Below are positions 46,264-57,288 of a DNA stretch of 64,000 nucleotides, piece by piece. The stretch lies in assembly GCA_029168955.1 (NCBI GenBank), contig JAPDOI010001510.1, positions 1 through 64,000 of the forward strand. The letters run 5' to 3'. Position numbers and translations under genes: made by a program. The notes under the pieces are model-generated. The model worked only from the letters and a program-made list of their open reading frames with translations. It was not told where the DNA came from and made no database searches. Positions within the stretch are counted from its first letter, which is position 1. Each line of letters begins with the position of its first letter. The stretch comes from Aplectana chamaeleonis (lineage: Eukaryota > Nematoda > Chromadorea > Rhabditida > Cosmocercidae).

Positions 46264-49200
46264 CGGGGGTGTGTATACAAGTCTGTTGGTACCTGCTCGT
46301 TGGTGCCTCTGCTTCTACTGAACCCAGCAGACGTTTGAGTGTACACAGGGAACGTTCGAGCGATATAGCGTGCACAACTATATCGCGAAAGTATCCCGCA
46401 CATTGCATAAAGGTGTCGCCGTCCGGCACACTAAGGCCTCTGGTCCATAACACCTTAGGATCCGTACCTAGGGAGTCATGGAGTCTTTGGCCACAAGCCA
46501 CAATTTCGTCACCCTGAACTGTCGATCGCTGTCGAGTGATATCCAAAAAAACTGCGCTATCCAGACTTCTGAGCTATTTCCATGCACCGTTTGCTGCTTT
46601 GCAGGAAACCCGCCTCAGGATAGACCCGTCATCAGCGTCGGAGGTTACTCCTTCTACTGGGGAGAGGCTGATGATCGGAGAGGGGGAGGCCGTGCAGTAG
46701 CTGTGCGGAAGGATTGCAATGCGATGGTCCAGGAGTTCGGCTCCCCGTCGTGTCGGAATGCATTCGTACGTCTGCGGGATCTGAAGAGGATTCAATCTGT
46801 GGATAGTGAGTGCTCATGCGCCCACTGAAACCGCCGAAGACAATTCGAAGGATGCGTTTTATGAGGAACTCAATACGTTGCTGGCCAGGATACCTTGTCA
46901 ACATGCTGTTGTCGTGGGATTGACGCAAATGCGAAGATGGGACTTGATCAGAATCCGAAGTACTCGGTAAATGGTTCTACCAGTGGAGCAAACATCGGAC
47001 AATGGCTACCGCCTTGTCGACTTTGTGAACGCAGTGGTCTGATTATTGCATCGACATTCAAGAGGAATCATCGCCGCCATCAGCTTACGTGGCAGGGACC
47101 AACCCGGCTATCTCCAGAAGAGCAGCGGAAGCGGAAGATGACAACTTTGAAACTACAGCTTGACTATGTCCTGACGAGGAATATTCCAGTATCGGACATT
47201 CGAAGATCTAGAGCTGTGTGGGATGTCGCATTCGATTCGGATCACCGTCCTGTTCTGTTGAACTTCACTGCGAGGATTCATAAGAGGAAGCGAGGGCTCA
47301 GCCTCTCCAGAGGATTGACATGACAAGTCTCAGAGATGAAGAGTGCAGAAGGAATTTCTGACAACGCGTTTCTATTCACATCGGAGTACGGACTAAGAAG
47401 AAACTTTGCGACGCGGATTCTTTTTGTCAAATGCATCCAGGACGCTTCGAAAGAGGCACTCCCGGTTGTACAGCCTAAGAAGAAGTTCGCCTACGTCTCA
47501 GAAGAAACAACATCTACCTACAACAGAGTATGTGCTCTCCGAACTGCAGGAAACTTCGTGGAGGAGAAGCGTCTGAGGAGGAAGTTGCGTCGGCAGCTTC
47601 AAAGTGACCGCGAACGAGTGGACGTGTAGAGCTAAGGAGTTCGAGAAGGCTTGGGAGGAGAAGAATCCGAGGAAAGCCTACACGTTGCTGCGACAGTATA
47701 GCGGGAAGATGAAGAGATGTTCTCCTGTCTTGAACACTACCAATGGGTTGCAGTTGGTGATGCGACGCTGCCAATATGGAAGGATTACTTCAGTTCACTA
47801 CTGAATCGTCCAGCGCCATCAGTACCTGAGCTCCCGCATGTTCAGAGAGCACATTACGATGTCAGTGAGGAACCGCCGACTGAGTCTGAAGTTTTGGATT
47901 GTGTCCGGAAAATGAAGAATGGAAAGGCAGGTGGAGATGACAACATCACTGCTGAAATGCTGAAAGCTCTTCCTCCGTCTGGGATTCGTGAAATGACCAA
48001 CACCATCCGTGCCATATGGATGAGCGAAAGGATACCCGATTCGTGGAGACATGCGATCATCGTACCTCTTCAGAAAAAGCTATTCGTCACGGATCCTAAG
48101 AACTACAGAGGAATCTCTACTCCGTGTCATGTACAAGGTTTTTAGAACGTATCATTCTCGAGCGACTTATCAAACATCGTGAAGGAACGACCAGAGATGA
48201 GCAAAGCCGGTTTTCGACCTGGAAGATCGACCATCGACCAAGTGTTCGTCGTGAGAAGAGTAATTGAATCGTGGCAGCGGTTTTCGAAGCCATTACAGCT
48301 TGCTTTTGGACTTTGAAGCCGCGTTCGACTCTCCTCATCGTGATCGATTGCTCAATGCTCTGCGAGCAGATGGAGTCCCGGAAAAAGTATGCTCGGTTAA
48401 TCGAGGACATGAACAAAGGAACAACAGCAGCAGTTCGTACACCTGTCGGATTTACGTCAGCTTTCGAGGTGAAAACAGGAGTAAGGCAAGGAGCTGTTGC
48501 AGGACCTTTTTCTTTTCAACTTCGCCGTTGATGACATCATGCGTAGAGTTGCAGAACAGTTTCCCTGCGGATGTGATCCTAACACCATCAGGACGCTCCC
48601 TTGTCGACCTGGAGTACGCCGACGACATTGTGTTATTCGCTGAAAACAGCGCAAAACTGCAAAGGATTGTGAACCTCGTTTCGAAGTATGCCGCAGCCTA
48701 TGGACTTCGTCTTCGTCCCGACAAATGCAAGCAGATGTGGGTCTCTCAGAGGCCTTCAACTGGAGTTTGTGTGGACGGACAACGTATCGAACTGGTGGAC
48801 GATTTCTGTTATTTGGGCTGTTTGCTGAAGAACGATGGTAGTTATGCAGCGGATATCCGACAACGATGTGCGAAAGCTACGTCTGCATTCAATTCTCTAA
48901 CCAAGTGTTTGTGGTCTACCACCATCGCGAAGGAAGTCAAGTTGCGCGTCTACCTATCCGCTATTCGCCCTATCATGATGTACGGATCGGAGACGTGGGC
49001 GGCACCGAAAACGCAGATGGAAAGGTTGGATTGCACGGAGAGGAAGGTTTTTAGGCGTTTGCTTGGATATTTCTGGCCGCGTGTATGCCATAACGAAGAC
49101 CTTTACAGGAAATCGACGCAGTACATCAACGCTTGACACGAGGGAGGTGCCAGCATCTCCTAACGCCATCTCAGGCACCAATGGAAAGTCGACTTCGACT

Positions 49201-49540
49201 GCTCGCGCCTATACTAAGAAGAACGCCGGCTCGCCTCGTACAACACACTCTAAAAATGCTTCCAAATCCTGTCTGGAAACGGCCACCTGGGCGTAGGCGA
49301 AAGTTCTGGACGGATGTGGTTAAAGAGGATTTGAAGTCACTCGGCATAGAAAGGCAGTTCAGGCGCGATGTTTCGTTTCGCAGGAAATGGAATAGTGACA
49401 GCTGGATGGAATGTGTTCAAATTGTGGCTGAAGACCGTGAAAAATGGACACGGCTGACTACTAGGACGGCACACCTCGGTGAAGATGCGGAATGACCGCG
49501 TCAGGCGAAAGCCAACCGATTAAGTCAAGTAAGTCAAGTC
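46264..49540 (+). mobile_element. RTE-clade non-LTR retrotransposon, full length
   Basis: 3,277 bp, the normal size for nematode RTE elements, flanked by the 12 bp direct repeat ATTCTCAACTTT at 46252-46263 and 49541-49552. The 3' end is the short-period tail AAGTCAAGTAAGTCAAGTC instead of poly-A, typical of RTE. The element encodes endonuclease and reverse transcriptase on the plus strand, now broken. Hookworm RTE elements are known (the dingo type); similarity to that type was not tested. A second copy begins at the right edge of the window. Confidence 0.9.
46478..49495 (+). pseudogene. RTE endonuclease-reverse transcriptase, frame broken
   Basis: Single RTE polyprotein in pieces. Endonuclease: FVTLNCRSLSS near the start, IDANAKMG (the GDFNAxxG box, altered), LQLDYVL, and the C-terminal DSDHRPVLLNF; at least two in-frame stops (46826, 47321) interrupt it. 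Reverse transcriptase: GKAGGDDNITAEMLKALP, IPDSWRHAIIVPLQK, KAGFRPGRSTIDQV, LDFEAAFDS (first catalytic aspartate), TGVRQGAVAGPF and the YADDIVLF box at about 48616. The C-terminal part has FRRLLGYFWPRVCHNE, MTRGRCQHL and the end near 49495. The frame changes near 47.6, between 48.15 and 48.26, within the GVRQGAVAGP region near 48.5, and again at 49.13 kb. The catalytic motifs survive, so the damage looks fairly recent. Confidence 0.9.
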
Positions 49541-49785
49541 ATTCTCAACTTTTCTCTTTACTCAGGTCAGCTCGCTTACATCGGCTGCAAAAGACGGAAG
49601 TTACAAGCCTCGGACAATTCGTCCACCATTTTCCCTAGCTCATTTTTTGAGGGACCATAACTCCATTCCCAGAATGTCTTGTACGATTCCAGAAGCATCA
49701 TTTGATTCCGAATGAGACCGGTTACAAGATAGGCAAAAAAACAGAAAAGCGATTTTTATCGCGAACAGTGCCTTTAAGTCGTTTC

Positions 49786-50429
49786 TATCCCACGTACCCT
49801 CTGTTCCCGACTCCGCAAAGGGCGGGGACTGGTTTACCTCAAGGAAGCACGGTCGAGCTGCTAGTCTTGTTATAAAGACCGAGTGGCGGCAGAGCGGGAC
49901 AAAACTCTTCGAGACTTGTGTGTCCCGTCTTGACGACTGCTATATCGCTCCGACGCCACTTTGCCAAACCAGAAGACACGCAGCTCGGGCGCGTTCCCTT
50001 CAACGAAAACCGTCCCCGCGCTCTGCGTAGTTGGGGGTATGTGCAATTCAAAATCTTTTCTAGTACTGTTCAATGCAGAGTCGCTTCGAAACGCAGCCCA
50101 CACACAGCCTTCAACTCCACTCGATATGAGAACACCTACTCATTGAAGTGTAGTGGAGTATCCGTATCGAATTGGGTTAAGAAATGTGGGCTTTTTACTC
50201 ATAATCAGTTACGAATTACGATTTACAAAATTCAAAAATGGAGTTACGCACAGCACTGGTACACATGCACGCGCAAATGTGTGCACACAAACACGCGCCG
50301 CGCGAACACGCGCGCACATACTCGGGCGCTTACATGAACACGTTTATACACACATTCATGCACAAGGATGGGATGAGAAGAGAGCAAGAGCGGTTCCGAT
50401 GTCACTAGGCATTTGATTTTTCTACTCAC
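49786..50429. other. Downstream side of the BTB gene; CA/CG-rich tract
   Basis: No third exon of the BTB gene was recognised here. From 50205 to 50240 the words ACGAATTACGATTTAC recur, and 50255-50370 is rich in alternating CA/CG (CACACAAACACGCGCCGCGC), as at 44 kb. Minus-strand frames at 49839-50103 are open but match nothing known. Confidence 0.4.
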
Positions 50430-50781
50430 TTTGGCCTCTTTTTTAACACGGGCGCAGTCCTGGTCAAAAACTAATTTTGGAATGTCCAGCTCTCCATGCA
50501 GATACTTCAGAATGAGTCCAAATAGTTTCGGATCTCTATCCATTACGATTACTGCACCGTCAGTCGACGCCGAGCTTCCCCAATCGTCCTCACACTTGGT
50601 GGAAATCTTGATCAGCCTGAGGACGATGGATCATACTTAATTTCATAGACATTAGCGTTCGAAATATGTAATTCAGACAACGGACTAACCCTGAAAGTTT
50701 TGGCGACGCCTGCAGTGTTTCCTGGCACGTGCTAAACTCTTTTCCTCTCACAATAAGCTTGACAGCTGTACTACACATCAT
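50430..50781 (-). CDS. BTB/POZ (KCTD-type T1 domain) protein, first two coding exons
   Basis: Convincing host gene fragment. Exon 1 (50781-50690) starts with tandem ATG codons and holds VKLIVRGKEFSTCQETL, matching the T1-domain opening (usually VKLNVGG, then a threonine-rich turn). A 73 bp intron (50689-50617) has donor GTTAGT and acceptor CCTCAG. Exon 2 (50616-50430) continues in phase (2+1) with SGLIKIS, then AVIVMDRDPKLFGLILKYLH, the hallmark DRDPxxFxxILxYLR motif of KCTD and potassium-channel tetramerisation domains, and stops at a GTGAGT donor. KCTD proteins usually oligomerise by this domain and often serve as cullin-3 substrate adaptors; which role applies here is unknown. Oddities: VRG replaces VGG, and the stretch between the two motifs is short. 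Later exons were not found, so this may be the start of a longer gene or an isolated remnant. Confidence 0.8.
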
Positions 50782-51037
50782 TACAGCAAACCACCCGAAA
50801 CAAAACCGAATATCGACCGCGACAGTGCATATTAGCAACATCGATTTTCGGTCGATTTGTATATCAAACACTATGTCGCGTCGCCCGTCGCGGGAAGTAT
50901 GCACTAGGCCCAAAATGTTCCAAACTCGAAGGGTGCGTGGTAGATTTTTTACCGAAATTTTTCCACATGGAATTTTTTCTGGTAAACCCGATAGAAACGG
51001 TAAATTCGGTGAAATTTTCTAGACCTCGACCTACCTC
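50782..51037. other. Upstream flank of the BTB gene
   Basis: Likely promoter or 5' leader side of the minus-strand BTB gene. The frame stays open upstream of the ATG, so a more distal start cannot be excluded. It contains GGTCGATTTGTATATCAAAC and CGCCCGTCGCGGGAAGTATG, the latter similar to GTCGTGGGAAGTATG at 15.2 kb. No clear TATA box. Confidence 0.3.
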
Positions 51038-51941
51038 GAGTTTACCGCAATGTTAAAAGGACATGGTGCGGTTGCGGCCACACGCTGAAACTACGGTGGA
51101 AAACCTGGCACTATGCCAGATTTCGTCATCGATCGACATTACAGCTGATTTCCTAGGTGAAATACGGTTTCTCTTTTTCTTCACACTTGTTTCTGCTTTA
51201 TTTTTGTTTCTGACCCTTATGATATTACGAATAGGATCGTTTCTTAGTGTGCGAGAGGAATTTGCCGTTTTTCTCGATTTCAAACCAGAATTCTGAAAAA
51301 AAGACACTTCGACGTTTTTCTGTTTATCTTTAAAACGGTCCCAAGCTAAATCCAATGATGTTTCTGGAATCGTACCAGACCCCATAAGAATGGAGCTGTG
51401 GCCCCTCAAAAACTGAGCTGCGGAAGCATCGTGGGCGAGTTGTTCGAGGCTTGAAACTTCCGTCATTTGCAACCAATGTATGCGAGTCGACCTGAATAAG
51501 GGGAGATGCTGAGAATAAAGGGAAGAACGGGGCTAATGATGGGCAACCATCGCTCATTTCGCCACTGTTGAGCTCGAAAGACCGTGAAAGGGGCGTGCCA
51601 GAGTGGCTTCCCGATGTGGGCGCCCAGGGTGGCTTTCCCCTATATCTTGCTTATTCGGAGGAATTGAGAGCTCGCACTCGGCAGTTGTTATATGGGGTGG
51701 GTCTACTTCACAATTATGTGGGAATCTCAGGTTTCGCCCTTGAGCTTGGACTGTGCCTTTAAACAGTCAGAAACAAAAATAGTGCTTAAACAAGCAAGAA
51801 AGAAAAGGAAACCGTAACTCACCTAGAAAATCAGCTGTGCTGTCGATCGACAACGAAATCTGGCAACGAGTCATGTTTTCCACCGTAGTTTTAGTGTGTG
51901 ACCGCAACCGCACCATTTCCTTTTAACATTACGGTTAACTG
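51038..51941. mobile_element. Foldback element D, copy 2, carrying a nested MITE
   Basis: The arms match copy 1: GTTTACCGCAATGTTAAAAG and GTGCGGTTGCGGCCACAC at the left, GTGTGACCGCAACCGCAC and TTTAACATTACGGTTAACTG at the right, with GATCGACATTACAGCTGATT against its complement further in. It is about 420 bp longer than copy 1 because another MITE sits in the middle (about 51320-51765). The right end reads CAGTTAACCG in complement, again a CAGT terminus beside TA. Confidence 0.8.
51320..51765 (-). mobile_element. MITE, family A/E hybrid, nested in element D
   Basis: On the minus strand it starts TTTAAAGGCACAGTCCAAGC (a family E end) and runs through GAATAAGCAAGATATAGG into the family A core (AGATGCTGAGAATAAAG, CGAACAACTCGCCCACGATG). 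The other end, near 51323, has lost the normal terminal repeat. The mix of E-type end and A-type core suggests recombination between families or a shared ancestor. Confidence 0.65.
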
Positions 51942-52203
51942 TATGTCAGCCTTCCATGCAATAATTCAAATCGTAAGCTATTTCTATAATTCAGCATTTG
52001 AAGTTGAGTGAAGTCAAAACCTGACCTATCTTATCCATCGCAAGCCTATTGCAACGTTTTGTTCAGAAACCAGCTAGGATTCATAGAAAAAATCTTCTTT
52101 TGAGTAAAGGGGTGCTCACATGAACGGTGGAGTGCCAGCACTAACAGCTCGTTAGCAAACTTTTTTTCTGATTCTCGCTAGGGTCAGATTAGTTTTTCCA
52201 TCC

Positions 52204-52696
52204 TTAAAAGCAGTGTTCACGATGATTTTAATTACCGAGTTTCTCACATAAAACAAAGCGTTGACCTCCAAGTGTTGTCAAAAATTACGAAGAAACGGCG
52301 AGAAACGCATTTAAACCTCGTTTTTCAGTGACATTATTCTATGGCCTGGACCAGTTGTCCGATTAGATAAACATGTTCATGGTGGTTGTCACCGGTGAAA
52401 AATGGGGCTCATCGGCAATGGAAGAACATTTCAAGCAAAACTATCTTAGTTAGGGTCCGAAAGAGGGTACAGATCAACAGAAAGCGAAAAATGGCTAAGG
52501 ACGGGTCCACAAAATGTTTTATCGTCACAACGAACAGTTCCTGTGAGAGGAAAGTGGCTGGGTGAGGGTAAAGGATATGGTGCCTTTCTGGACCGTTTTT
52601 CTCAGTTTCTCCGTCGTTATAGCTCTAGCCGGGGGTCAATTAATCGAGTTTGCGAATAATCTAAAAATTGAAGATTATCGTGAACACTGCCTTTAA
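52204..52696. mobile_element. MITE, family C
   Basis: About 493 bp between TTAAAAGCAGTGTTCACGAT and ATCGTGAACACTGCCTTTAA. The ends match family A, but the interior (ACAAAGCGTTGACCTCC, CGAAAGAGGGTACAG) is not shared with other copies in the window. No coding content. Confidence 0.7.
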
Positions 52697-52939
52697 ACTC
52701 AGGAACAGGTTTTATCCAGGTCCCTGCCTTCTACACAGGATGGATAAAACGTTCTCTCCTCCTCTGCTTTGTTATGAATTTTGTTATGAATCAGAGAAAT
52801 TTTCATCTTGCCGAGTAGATAAGAGTCCAATAATACTACCAACTCTTTCTGGTTAGATTGGCTTGTTCATCACGGCGGTCAGTTTCAATGTTTTCTCCGC
52901 TCCGCTAGAGGGCCCGCTATGTTAGCGTAGAGGTAGGCC

Positions 52940-53400
52940 CAAAGGCAGTGTCCACGATAGAAATCGTGTATCTGTTTTCCAGCCTATCTTGAAAATGGTC
53001 GCATGCTGATTCCAACGAAGTCTCTGAAATCATGCACGACCTTCTGGGAACGGAGTTATGGTCCCTCAAAAATTAGGCTAGAGAAGCATGGTGGACGAGT
53101 TTTCCGAGACTTGTACCTTCCGTCTTTTGCAGCCCATGTATGCGAGTTGACCTGAGTGGAGAGAAGAGTCGAGAATGAAGAGAAGAACGGGGCGTATAAT
53201 TGGAAACCATCGCTCATCTCCTACGATTTCAAGCTTTCATTCGTTCACGTCGGCGGGCGGGCAATGCGCCTTCGAGGCTTGCCTTGCGATCAAAGTGGCG
53301 AATTCGGGCTCTTTTGGGGCTTTTCCTGGCTCGTTTTCATGCGGTCTTTCGAAGTTAACGTTACAGGGTGTCCCTCCACCTTTCCCCTTTTGGGTCAATA
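52940..53400 (-). mobile_element. MITE, family A, copy 5, one end lost
   Basis: Starts CCAAAGGCAGTGTCCACGAT and carries the family core in reverse (ACGAGTTTTCCGAGACTTG) plus AAAGAGAAGAACGGGGC. The segment with TTTTCCTGGCTCGTTTTCAT matches copy 2 in complement. The far end near 53400 has no recognisable terminal repeat, so it is truncated or overwritten. Confidence 0.65.
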
Positions 53401-53475
53401 GCTCAACTGAACCCGCCCGAGATGTCTAGCAACGTTCGGTGAGTCAAAAATGCTTGGATCGGAAGTTATGGAGTT

Positions 53476-53822
53476 GCTTAAAGGCAGTGTTCACGATGAC
53501 ATATGATTGTCGAGTTTTTCTTAGTTGAGCCTTTTTTCTTGGTTCGCTGTACTACTATCTATACGAAAAAAAACCATACTCTTAAACTACTTTATTAGTT
53601 GCTGTGCACGTCGCAGAATTTGAACCAGGAACAGCAGCAAATTCCACTTTTTATGGGCGGCGCTGTGCACCTGTGCACGGATTGGCATCTTTGTGCCTTA
53701 GTGACTCTAATCCTAGCGCATTTATCGCTGCGAAACTTTCGCAGTTCTTCAGCTGTTTCACGAACAAAACAGATTTTTGCAGTTTCTCAATTATTTTTTC
53801 CATCGTGAACGCTGCCTTTAGT
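53476..53822 (-). mobile_element. MITE, family B, short copy 4
   Basis: About 347 bp from TTAAAGGCAGTGTTCACGAT to ATCGTGAACGCTGCCTTTA. The interior (GGCGGCGCTGTGCACCTGTG, TCGCAGTTCTTCAGCTG) matches the distal part of the B copy at 20.1-20.7 kb, so about 200 bp of the usual interior is missing. Both ends are of the A type (GTGTTCACG) instead of B (GTGGTCACG). Confidence 0.7.
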
Positions 53823-54207
53823 GTAAGCACCTCCACCTAATTTCATCAGTCGTTTCCCACTTTTAACAGATCGCCCTTTTATTGCTCGTTGTTTGCTGGC
53901 GCGTAGTAGGACGGAAATGGCAGTCGGTAGTGGCGAATTGACTTGACTGGCTGACTCGCAAGACATGAACAAAACAGCGCTTCTATACCAGGGTCAGGCG
54001 TGACACTGGGAACGATCGGCTTAGAGTGCCCCCCTCCCTCCCAGGTCGTCACCATTGTGTGCATTTGCCGGCTACCGAGTTACCGAATTACCGGATTTAC
54101 CGGTAGTTATTGATAAAATCCACTTGCCGATTTATCGACTTACAATAGTCTCGAAAATTACCGAGTATTTTACCTATGAAATGTTTGTAACTTTTTCGCT
54201 TAATATA

Positions 54208-55102
54208 CCAGGTTGTCCAAAAATTCTTGTCCGAAAATTTTAAAATTTTCAAAATTCTATAATTTTCCTTAGAAGTGTTACAATATCAGGCAAGTGTAAG
54301 AACCTTCTAGAAAGTTCTCCAAAGTTCTACGCTAGGGGTATATAAGGCGCAGTCGCCGCGTCTAGCTACCAGTACAAGCTAAAATGGACCAAGGTCGAAT
54401 TCGTACGTTCATGTACTACGAGTGGCTGCTGGGCAACGACACGGGCACCGAGGACCTGGTCACTGGGGACGAGAGCTGGGTCCTCTACGACAACGTCGCC
54501 CGCCGTGCCGTCTGGATCCCGCACGGAGAAGAGCCGCCGACGACGCCGAAAGCCGACCTGCCTCCGCTGAAGATCATGCTCTGCTGCTGGTGGGACACCA
54601 AGGACATGCTGTACTTCGAGCTGCTCCCGCAAGGCAGGACAGTCACCGCCTCCATCTACACCGATCAGCTCGAGAAACTAGCCGCCGCCATCCGAGAAAA
54701 GCGTCCCCGACGGGCCTCGGTCCACTGGCTGCACGACAACGCGCGCCCCCATGTGGCGAAGGAGACCCAGCAGAAGTTGGCGACGCTCGGCTGGGACACG
54801 GTTGCCCATCCGCTGTATTTCCGGACCTCGCCCCCTCCGACTACCACTTGTTCCGCCTGCTGAAGCACCATTTGGCGGGAAGAAAATTCACCAACTACGA
54901 TAACCTCTAATCCGACATCGCGGACTTCTTCGAGTCGCAGCCCCCGGAGTTTTGGGCGAAGGGCATCGGCGACCTGTCCAATCGATGGACCACTGTTGTG
55001 GATAACTGTGGTGATTATATTGTTGATTAGACTTGTTTTTTAATAAAGTTGAAAAAATTAAAAATAGTCAAATTTTCGGACAAGAATTATTGGACAACCT
55101 GG
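54208..55102 (+). mobile_element. mariner, internally deleted copy
   Basis: 895 bp between TA at 54206-54207 and TA at 55103-55104, with terminal repeats CCAGGTTGTCCAAAAATTC and GAATTATTGGACAACCTGG. Relative to the copy at 22.7 kb, a 366 bp block (equivalent to 22972-23337) is missing; the junction shows a 2 bp CG overlap. Promoter, ends and the AATAAA tail are kept. It could still be moved by a transposase in trans. Confidence 0.92.
54384..55030 (+). pseudogene. mariner transposase, deleted and frameshifted
   Basis: From ATG 54384 the first 23 codons match the full copy; then 122 codons are lost in frame, taking both DNA-binding helix-turn-helix units and the linker. The catalytic domain resumes directly at EDLVTGDESWVLYDN, with the canonical GDE motif, and keeps HDNARPHV. 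A one-base deletion in the segment before DLAPSDYH (near 54822) shifts the frame before the third aspartate, and a TAA replaces a lysine codon at 54907-54909. It is dead as an enzyme, and useful as a witness of the original catalytic motif. Confidence 0.9.
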
Positions 55103-55104
55103 TA

Positions 55105-55371
55105 GAAATTTCTCGCCAGCATTCTAAGATTAAGAACTATTACAACTCACAGCTGCTATTATCTGAGCATTTCCACCCTACCGATTTCCTAGCTTTTTTC
55201 AGAACATTTTATATTTATCTTTTGGTGTTTTAACGCTTCTCTCTCGGAAATGGATATTGGTGTCTTCATTCGTGCTAAGCCGTAACCCCATACACGCACA
55301 AACGCGCACACGCACGCAAGTACACACGCACAGACACACACACCAAGAGTGAGGCGATTATAGATAGTTGG
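55105..55371. other. Spacer with CA/CG-alternating tract
   Basis: At about 55290-55345 there is a tract of repeated CACACGCA-type words (ACACGCACAAACGCGCACAC and onward), of the same style as 44.2-44.6, 50.3 and 62.95 kb. No gene. Confidence 0.5.
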
Positions 55372-55866
55372 CTAAAGGCACTGTTCGCGATGAAAATCGC
55401 TTTTCTGTTTTTTTTGCCTATCTTTTAACCGGTCCCATTCTGATTCCAATGACGCTTCTGGAATCGTACAAGACTTTCTGGGAATGGAGTTATGGTCCCT
55501 CAAAAATTGAGCTAGGGAAAATGGTGGACGAATTGTCCGAGGCTTGTAACTTCCGTCTTTTGCAGCCAATGTGAGCGAGCTGACCTGAGTAAAGAGAGAA
55601 GTCGAGAGTGAAGGGAAGAACGGGGCTTTTGATCGGAAACCATCGCTCAGCTCACGATTTCGAGTGTTCATTTGTTCACGTCGAGGGGCGGGAAGAGGCG
55701 GGGCTGGCCCGCAATGGCGGGGTTTGCCCACTTTTCTAAGCCGTTTTGCTGCTCCTGGGTAGCTTCTCGTCCCGTTTTTTCGAAGCTGTTCTGCTTCTGA
55801 GAGCCACGAGAAGCGTTTGTCATGAAAAATTCGAGGATGAAGTTTATCGCGAACAGTGACTTTAAG
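55372..55866 (-). mobile_element. MITE, family A, copy 6, near complete
   Basis: About 494 bp from CTAAAGGCACTGTTCGCGAT to ATCGCGAACAGTGACTTTAA. It holds the reverse of the full family A interior, including GAAACCATCGCTCAGCTCAC and AAAATTCGAGGATGAAGTTT, and it shows what the RTE-split copy at 46.0 kb looked like before insertion. Confidence 0.8.
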
Positions 55867-55868
55867 TA

Positions 55869-56011
55869 ACATCAGCATGGGTCGTGAAGAGAATTCGCGT
55901 TCTCTGTTGAAGGTTGGCGCGAACTCAGTGCACCTATGTTATGGCATATGGCACCGAGGTTGCGCCAACCTTCAACAGTGGACGCGAAGTCTCTTCACGA
56001 TTCATGCCGAC
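55869..56011. mobile_element. Short hairpin element F, copy 3
   Basis: The best-paired copy. GTTGAAGGTTGGCGCGAACT pairs with the complementary GTTGCGCCAACCTTCAAC, and GTCGTGAAGAGAATTCGCGT with the complement ACGCGAAGTCTCTTCACGA. The loop is CACCTATGTTATGGCATATG, in the opposite orientation to copies 1, 2 and 4. It directly follows the family A MITE with only a few bases between. Confidence 0.85.
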
Positions 56012-56609
56012 GTTATGTAGTTTAATGCGAAGGTTTACTAACAATGAGAGGACAAAATTTGAGAGGTTCTGGAGAAAAGGCAGGCGAATGACAAAAAATG
56101 GAGTTGGAGAAGAATGGGGAACCATATATCCTAGCTCCCTCATTTTAAGCCAGTCAAAGTAAGGCTTACCCACCGTTCCGCTACTTACTCCTCCCGGACT
56201 CATCAGAGCGAGCTAGGCTTCAACTTCCTAGAATTGTGAATTATCAAATCGGGAAAAAATCGAGGTAGGGAATCTCCATAGACCTAAACCATGCATGCGG
56301 GTAGAACGACCCACCGGGTGAAAAAGCAAAATAAAACTCGAAGAACTTACAAGAAGATCAATGGACATATACACAGAGGACTTGTCTACAACTTTGGACT
56401 TGACGTCAACCAAAACTGTAGCAATGAGAGGGAAGCGAACAAACTGAACTCGACTGGGTTGCGACTGCTGGTGGATGGGAGGAGCTGTGATTGATCAGAG
56501 TTCTCCTCTTCGGCATTTGCTATGTTGTGAATCTGTGCTTGTAGCGGCTGATACAAGCACAAATTCTCTAGCAGGCACTGACAACAAAGTGGAGGGGAGG
56601 AAAACTAAC
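56012..56609. other. No gene recognised
   Basis: About 600 bp of unique-looking DNA. Short frames on both strands (e.g. 56291-56494) lack family features. Confidence 0.35.

Positions 56610-57288
<679 letters not shown>

Larger units (their letters stand above)
46008..49785. mobile_element. MITE, family A, copy 3, split by an RTE insertion
   Basis: The left part (46008-46263) begins TTTAAAGGCACATTTTACGA and the right part (49541-49785) ends ATCGCGAACAGTGCCTTTAA. Joined in order across the RTE, the two parts give the normal family A sequence, with GATGAGCGATGG on the left and CTCAGGTCAGCTCGC on the right. The family A copy at 55.4-55.9 kb shows the uninterrupted order in reverse. Confidence 0.85.
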
